Assembly: GCA_944323985.1 (NCBI GenBank)
Contig: CALUUP010000003.1
Coordinates: 1 to 64,000 of the forward strand
Length of the DNA stretch: 64,000 bases
Direction of reading: 5' to 3'
Source: Candidatus Gastranaerophilales bacterium
GTDB taxonomy: Bacteria; Cyanobacteriota; Vampirovibrionia; Gastranaerophilales; Gastranaerophilaceae
The notes under the pieces are model-generated. The model saw nothing but the letters and a program-made list of their open reading frames with translations, was not told where the DNA came from and did not search any database. Positions within the stretch are counted from its first letter, which is position 1, and each line of letters opens with the position of its first letter. Below, piece after piece: positions 62,378-64,000 of this stretch. The position numbers and the translations under genes are program-made.

Positions 62378-63263
62378 ATTAAATGATGAAAAGCGATTAG
62401 ATGTTTATCTTGCAGAGTATTTGCAGGATTTTTCGCGTTCTAAAATACAAACAGAAATTAAAAAGGGAAATGTTTTATTAAATTCAAAAAATGTCAAGCC
62501 TTCTAGTATTATAAAATCGGAAGATGTTATTGAATTAAATATACAAGAAAATGTAAATAAAATTTTGCCAGAGAATATTTCTTTGGATATTCTTTGGGAA
62601 GATGAAAATATGCTTGTTGTTAATAAACCTTCTGGTATGTTAACTCATCCTACTAACTTAGAAACATCAGGGACTTTGGTAAATGCTTTATTGAATTATT
62701 GCGGTGATAATTTATCAGATGTAAACGGAGAATTCAGAAGAGGTGTTTTACATAGATTAGATAGGAATACGTCAGGCTTGTTAATGGTTGCAAAAAATAA
62801 TTTGACGCATGAATATCTTGTGAATGAAATGAAGGCTGGTAGGATAGAAAAAAAATATAGGGCAGTTGTTGCCGGAGTAATTAATGAGGATGAATTTGTC
62901 ATTAATAAGCCAATAGGTAGGAATCCTAATCAACCTCATAAAATGGCAATAATTGATGGAGCAAAAGAAAGTATTTCTAAAGTTAAAGTGCTTGAACGTT
63001 TTAAGGATGCAACTTTAATAGAAGTACATTTGATAACTGGAAGAACTCATCAAATAAGGGTACATTTGTCAAGTATAGGGCATCCTGTCTATAATGATAC
63101 TCTTTATGGCTTTGGAAAAATGAAAATCAAAACTCAAGAACAAGTTTTGCAGTCTTATAAGTTATCTTTTTCTAAACCTTTTAATGGTGAAATTTTATCT
63201 TTTGAAATTCCTGAGGATGATAAATTTATAAAGGTTATTAATTATTTAAAATCACAAAATTAA
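62358..63263 (+). CDS. rluD: Ribosomal large-subunit pseudouridine synthase RluD-like
   Basis: The 301-residue protein has an N-terminal S4-like domain (DVYLAEYLQDFSRSKIQTEI) and the RluA catalytic core with the HRLDRNTSGLLMVAK motif (catalytic Asp) and TGRTHQIRVHLSSIGHPVYN. It modifies uridine in 23S rRNA; the exact site is not certain, RluD being the closest. The start codon is inside lspA. It ends convergent with the sigma-28 gene. Confidence 0.9.
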   Translation: MKIVVDELNDEKRLDVYLAEYLQDFSRSKIQTEIKKGNVLLNSKNVKPSSIIKSEDVIELNIQENVNKILPENISLDILWEDENMLVVNKPSGMLTHPTNLETSGTLVNALLNYCGDNLSDVNGEFRRGVLHRLDRNTSGLLMVAKNNLTHEYLVNEMKAGRIEKKYRAVVAGVINEDEFVINKPIGRNPNQPHKMAIIDGAKESISKVKVLERFKDATLIEVHLITGRTHQIRVHLSSIGHPVYNDTLYGFGKMKIKTQEQVLQSYKLSFSKPFNGEILSFEIPEDDKFIKVINYLKSQN

Positions 63264-64000
63264 ATAATGCTTTTTTTAAGTCTTTCAGAACGATTTTCAC
63301 TAAGTAAATTTTTCAATTTCATAATAGCTTGTGCATGTAATTGTGAAATTCTTGACTCAGAAACGTTTATTGTTTCTCCAATTTCTTTTAAAGTCATATT
63401 TTCATGGTAATAAAGAACCATGATAGTTCTTTCTCTTTCAGGCAGTCTCTTCAATGCATTCTCCAATTCTTTTTTTACGTCTTTTTCTTCCATTTGTTCA
63501 TGCGGAGCTAGTGTATGAGAATCTTGAATAGTATCAATAATTTCTAAATCTCCGTCTGAAGAACCTTTCTTTTCATATATTGAAGTGACTGTTGTATCTT
63601 CTGCTAATAGCTGTTCTACTTTTTCTCTTTCAATGCCTAAGTAGCTTGCAATTTCAGAGTTTGTTGCTGACCTTCCATATTGTTTTTTTAACAGTTCTTG
63701 TGCTTCTTTAACATCTTTAATCTTTTTTCTTACACTTCTTGGTAAGAAATCTTGAGATCTTATTTTGTCAATAATGTTTCCTCTGATTCTAACAAGCGCA
63801 TATGTTTCAAACCTGGCTCCCATTTTTGGAGTATATTTTTCAATTGCATCAATTAAGCCTTCTACTCCATAACTGGAAATGTCTTCATATGAAAAAGTAG
63901 GAGGTAATGCAACTTTAACACGGCCAACGACATATCTTGTTAGATATATGTATTGAAGGATGAGAGCATCTCTAAGCGCTTTATTTTCATGGTCATCAAA
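63260..64000 (-). CDS. fliA: Flagellar sigma factor (sigma-28, FliA/WhiG), 5' part outside the window
   Basis: The reading frame continues to the right edge without a start codon, giving at least 246 residues. The upstream part encodes LILQYIYLTRYVVGRVKVAL then ISSYGVEGLIDAIEKYTPKM and GARFETYALVRIRGNIIDKI, which are regions 2 and 3. Region 4 is at the C-terminus: LPERERTIMVLYYHENMTLK then GETINVSESRISQLHAQAIM with the recognition helix. This is a SigD/FliA-type factor that recognises GCCGATAA promoters, such as that upstream of the first flagellin. Its 3' end overlaps rluD by four bases. Confidence 0.95.
   Translation of the reverse strand, partial: FDDHENKALRDALILQYIYLTRYVVGRVKVALPPTFSYEDISSYGVEGLIDAIEKYTPKMGARFETYALVRIRGNIIDKIRSQDFLPRSVRKKIKDVKEAQELLKKQYGRSATNSEIASYLGIEREKVEQLLAEDTTVTSIYEKKGSSDGDLEIIDTIQDSHTLAPHEQMEEKDVKKELENALKRLPERERTIMVLYYHENMTLKEIGETINVSESRISQLHAQAIMKLKNLLSENRSERLKKSII

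Overview
This window looks like the chromosome of a low-GC, flagellated, diderm member of the non-photosynthetic cyanobacterial sister lineage (Melainabacteria/Vampirovibrionia, most likely a gut Gastranaerophilales). The reasons are: a split F-type ATP synthase operon in the cyanobacterial order a-c-b'-b-delta-alpha-gamma with no beta or epsilon; homologues of the plastid/cyanobacterial Ycf46 and Ycf35 proteins with a DUF2997 partner; a VKOR-DsbA fusion; and an outer-membrane toolkit (LptF/G-like permease, RND pump with TolC-like channel, autotransporter barrel, two-partner-secretion-type haemagglutinin). The taxonomic call is inference from gene content; no rRNA is present.

Layout. 1-8.6 kb is an accessory region: tandem and dispersed repeats, a zincin-motif protein, a kinase-like protein, a GNAT-like fragment, three tandem paralogues (the third decaying), a glycine-zipper protein, a tRNA-Ser with a nearby copy of its 3' end, and a two-gene unit. 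Several of these proteins share an MKI(N/D)...NF(G/K) N-terminus. 8.6-14.7 kb holds a Pmp-like autotransporter, rubrerythrin with a PerR-like box, a flagellin behind a sigma-28-like promoter, and a glutaredoxin. 14.7-23.9 kb holds panD, a small ORF, VKOR-DsbA, queH, an MFS transporter, an LPS-export permease, and an HhH protein/radical-SAM/Ycf46/DUF1257/DUF2997 cluster. 24.0-29.1 kb is the ATP synthase operon. 29.1-38 kb has two membrane proteins, an RND efflux operon, and a Nudix-wHTH/secG/tcdA operon. 38-42.4 kb encodes secreted and surface proteins, including a beta-lactamase-fold serine hydrolase lacking the usual omega-loop Glu. 42.5-54.4 kb has tRNA-Glu, a phosphoglycosyl transferase, gatA, apt, a glycosyltransferase and the prfA-rnpM-infB-comEC operon. 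54.6-64 kb has a second flagellin with an inserted GLUG-repeat domain, pheS, an M48 peptidase, L-serine dehydratase with a receiver protein, lspA, rluD and the 3' part of the flagellar sigma factor gene.

How it fits together. Motility is represented by two flagellins plus their likely sigma factor. Envelope and surface functions dominate elsewhere, while housekeeping genes (translation, ATP synthesis, quinone- or thiol-linked redox) sit in compact operons with 1-30 nt overlaps and translational coupling. Several promoters with near-consensus -35/-10 boxes are visible, and at least three genes have a -10 box 6-8 nt upstream of the start codon, suggesting leaderless mRNAs.
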